Part shown: in pieces, positions 61,301-64,000 of the stretch
How the letters are laid out: each line of letters starts with the position of its first letter
How positions within the stretch are numbered: the first letter of the stretch is position 1
Source: Motacilla alba alba
Taxonomy: Eukaryota; Chordata; Aves; Passeriformes; Motacillidae
Assembly: GCF_015832195.1 (NCBI RefSeq)
Contig: NC_052030.1
Coordinates: 8,389,439 to 8,453,438, forward strand
DNA length: 64,000 bases
Reading direction: 5' to 3'
Program-made: the position numbers and the translations under genes
Notes under the pieces: generated by a model
The model's input: the letters and a program-made list of their open reading frames with translations, nothing else
Told to the model about the DNA's origin: nothing
Databases searched by the model: none

Positions 61301-63442
61301 GTGCTGAGCACTGTGGGGCTGAAAAGACTCCTGTTGCCTACAGGAGAGGAGCCATAAGCACTCAAGTCTCAAGACTTGTTTTACCACTCTCCTGGGTGTT
61401 TGCTGGCATCCCTGTGATGGCAGAGGGTTCGTGCTTCTCAGGAGCTATCTCCCACAAGCTGCTCAACCACCTCTCCAACAGCACCCAGAGATGCTGCCAA
61501 GCAAAGATAATTTTGCTGCACATGGATCTCTCTAAGCAGGGCCAGGACTTCACCAACACAACAGAAGCATAACATAAAGCTGAGGGTCTGACAGTGGAAG
61601 ATAACTCAATACCAACTGAAAGCTAAGCTTTTCCATTTCTTTTTTGTTACTTCCCCTACTCACTGCAGCAGAACCACTGTGTATCACATCCTCCTGTTTT
61701 GCCAGCAGGATCTCATGGAGCCAGTACCTTTCTGACCTGTGGTCCCCAGTCATTGCTTTCTGACAGTGGCACTGGAGTCACAAACACAGTCCAAACAAAC
61801 ACAGCTTTGCTTTACAGAAGCCAGTTCTTAGGCCAATGGCACCTGGAAAATCCCTAGCTCAGGCAGGGGCTCCCAAACTGACTGGGTTTGGGAAAAACAA
61901 ATCTGCTGCTCTAAAGAGAGGAAAAAACTTTCCAAAAAGTAAAAACTCTCAGTACAGTTTCACTATGGCTCACAGCTTGGCTTGAGCAGGCTAGCCACTG
62001 AAAAGGGAAAGGAAAATTGTCATGATATGCAAGGATTATCTTCCCATGCATCTATTGGAAGGGAAGCAAGACAAGGGACAATAGCAACATCAATCAGAAG
62101 TGTGGGAGAACCTATCATTGCTCATCCATTGGAAAACTGATCTAAAGCAAATAGCCAGAAGATATTCACATGCCTTTTGACCCCAAGTGAAAAGAAAAAC
62201 AGGTCTCAGAGCCTCTTGAGTCTCTGTTCTCTGGCCCTGGTTGTGCTCCTCACTCCTTCTGAACATCATCAATAAGGAACTCAAGAACATTTTGAGCAGG
62301 CTTCCAATTCAGGAGACAATTAACTCAGATGAAGAAAGGTAAAACCTACTGCTACTGACTGGAAAGTGTTATTTCCAGAGTCAGCAGATTTGTGACTTTC
62401 CAAAATAATGAGGGCTTCTAATTTCTTAATGCACATCCCATGGAGTAAGCATCAGAAACAAGATCTGCCAAGGCCCACAGACTTCTGTCCACAACTGGCC
62501 CACAGTTGGCCACTGACTGCATTCTGCTTCCTTCTGACCTGCCAGCTTGCTCTGGGACATGGAGCAAGTAGAAGGGAGGCCCTGCAGCACAAAAATGGTT
62601 GACGGGTGGGTGGCCTTGCAGCAAGCAGATTTTTGTAGAACTGGAAGAACAGCGATGCCAAGGGTCAGCACTGCCCAATGCCCCATTCCAGGCGCTACTG
62701 CACTCTCCATTGTAGAACAGATGAGCTGTTTCAGGACAGGTTGTACTTCAGGGCAGATTAAAAACAGCAGGAAAACCATTCTCTGGTACTACACAGGCTT
62801 CAGGAAGGGAGGGAGACTATTTCCCATCCCCCTGGCAACAGTTCTAAAGTCTGCTTGCATGACATTAGAAAACAAACAGGACAACGTCATGTACGTGGAG
62901 TTTGCTCTTTCCCAGGCAGCTCATACCACCACAGCCAGATGGGATCACTGCTGTGAGGCAGCTCAGCCTTTAAGTGACCTGAAGAAACTTCACCATCCCT
63001 TCCACGGGACATGAGCTTCCAGCAGGTTCCTTCAGCCCAGCCCCAGCTTTTCCCCCAGGTGCCAGTCACAGCCCTGCTGCTGGGCTTCACAAATTCACTG
63101 CTGGCCTCACACAAAGCCCTGAGACCCAACACACTTGGAGAGAGCTCAGACAGAAAAACCTGACTCTCCTTCGATGGGGCCTCTGCAGGGCAGCACACTA
63201 CAGCAAGTCACAGCTGGAGCCACCACCGAGCCTAACCACAGAAACCAAAGCTTGGGATTCACATCCTAATGGGGCACAGAAACAAAGTGCTGGGTTTCAC
63301 AGGTCACAGAGCTTCAAGGCAAGACCAAGAACATGCACATCAGAGCAAATTAAGACTTGTGCTGCTGGAACACTGAAAAGCAATCCCTTCTTACAGCAGT
63401 CACATTGCTCTGGGGGTAACACTGCAGCTCCTACAGCATCTG

Positions 63443-63453
63443 CCCCCCCCCCC
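63443..63453. repeat. Poly-C tract, 11 C
   Basis: Eleven consecutive C on the plus strand, a G-run in the ULK1 transcript; prone to length error in assemblies. Confidence 0.85.
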
Positions 63454-64000
63454 AGGTATGCACTGCCCCAAGACCACTGAATGCAGGCTGCAGCTGGGAT
63501 AAGAGAATGTAGGGAAAAAGAGTAGCTGAACCCTGAAAAGTTTGGACTTTCTGACATGGGGTGGAAGTAGTTACCCCTTTTCCAACAGGCAGAATAATAT
63601 CTAGAAGCTTTTTCAACCAAAAGCAAGCTCCTATGCAAAAGGCAATGCATTATGCCAATGCAAGAGAGGGAACTTCAGAATTCTAAAAACAATTACAAAA
63701 ATAATCAAGACCCGATTTGCTTCTCTGTATTTATTCCTCATCTCCTTCCTGTATCACAGCCATACTATAAACTGAACATTTAAGGTTGAATTCCCCATTA
63801 CCTTAAGCTCAGTCACATGTACTGGAATTAAATCCTTGCATACCTTAAAGCTGTATTTTATGAGCCTGCACAATGAGTAGGGGTAGTGGGGGAGAGCTAA
63901 GAGTTGAGGTGGATACTTCAATTTTAATCACACTCATTGAGACACATTAATTGATTGGGATATGTGCAAACACAAGCAATGTGATTCAGTCCTGAGGTCT

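Larger units (their letters stand above)
57284..64000 (-). other. ULK1: Intron upstream of the first visible ULK1 exon (partial, 6.7 kb)
   Basis: No exon for the preceding ULK1 sequence (glycine loop, ATP-binding Lys, IVALYDFQ) was found here on the minus strand, so the intron runs past 64000. It contains a 27-base period duplication near 58270 and an 11-C run near 63443. No gene or RNA recognised. Confidence 0.8.

Noticed and set aside
1..64000. Prokaryotic-type systems (operon, CRISPR array, mobile element, phage)
   Set aside because: Introns with GT-AG borders, vertebrate protein sequence and absence of spaced direct repeats or dense gene packing exclude these.

Overview
This is one vertebrate locus, not a compact microbial region. 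A single spliced gene on the minus strand accounts for every coding signal I can support: ULK1, the autophagy-initiating Ser/Thr kinase (vertebrate homologue of yeast Atg1). Twenty-four coding exons, all with GT-AG borders and all joining in phase, are strung between 57283 and 1755. They give 2866 coding bases (955 complete codons plus one base) with no frameshift or internal stop. The organism is most likely a bird: about 60 kb of intron carries almost no recognisable interspersed repeats apart from one faint CR1-like 3' end, there are no Alu, L1 or B elements, and the protein resembles mammalian ULK1 closely in domains but differs at many linker residues. A songbird-like genome is my guess; a crocodilian or turtle is not excluded.

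Layout, in transcript order (high to low coordinate). The window opens inside an intron (57284-64000); the exons for the start codon, glycine loop and ATP-binding lysine lie beyond 64000. 57283-31510 holds the rest of the kinase domain in eight exons, including two tiny ones of 33 and 37 bp, the HRD and DFG motifs, the activation loop and the APE motif. 25184-6828 holds the Ser/Pro-rich regulatory linker in twelve exons, with the LC3-interacting motif and the stretches that in mammals are phosphorylated by AMPK, Akt and mTORC1. 4256-1755 holds four exons of the C-terminal EAT (tandem MIT) domain that binds ATG13 and FIP200. The last coding exon, roughly 15 residues, and the 3' UTR lie below position 1.

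As one polypeptide these parts work together: the kinase domain phosphorylates autophagy substrates, the linker integrates nutrient signals through opposing phosphorylation and contacts ATG8 proteins, and the EAT domain assembles the initiation complex. I found no second protein-coding gene, no RNA gene I could defend, and no CRISPR, operon or mobile system. Open stretches in introns and on the opposite strand look like chance or shadows of exons. The points of real interest are splicing features: microexons, two tandem in-frame acceptors, weak donors around regulatory exons and very short C-terminal introns. The gene is also unexpectedly long, at least 55 kb here against about 28 kb in human (from memory).
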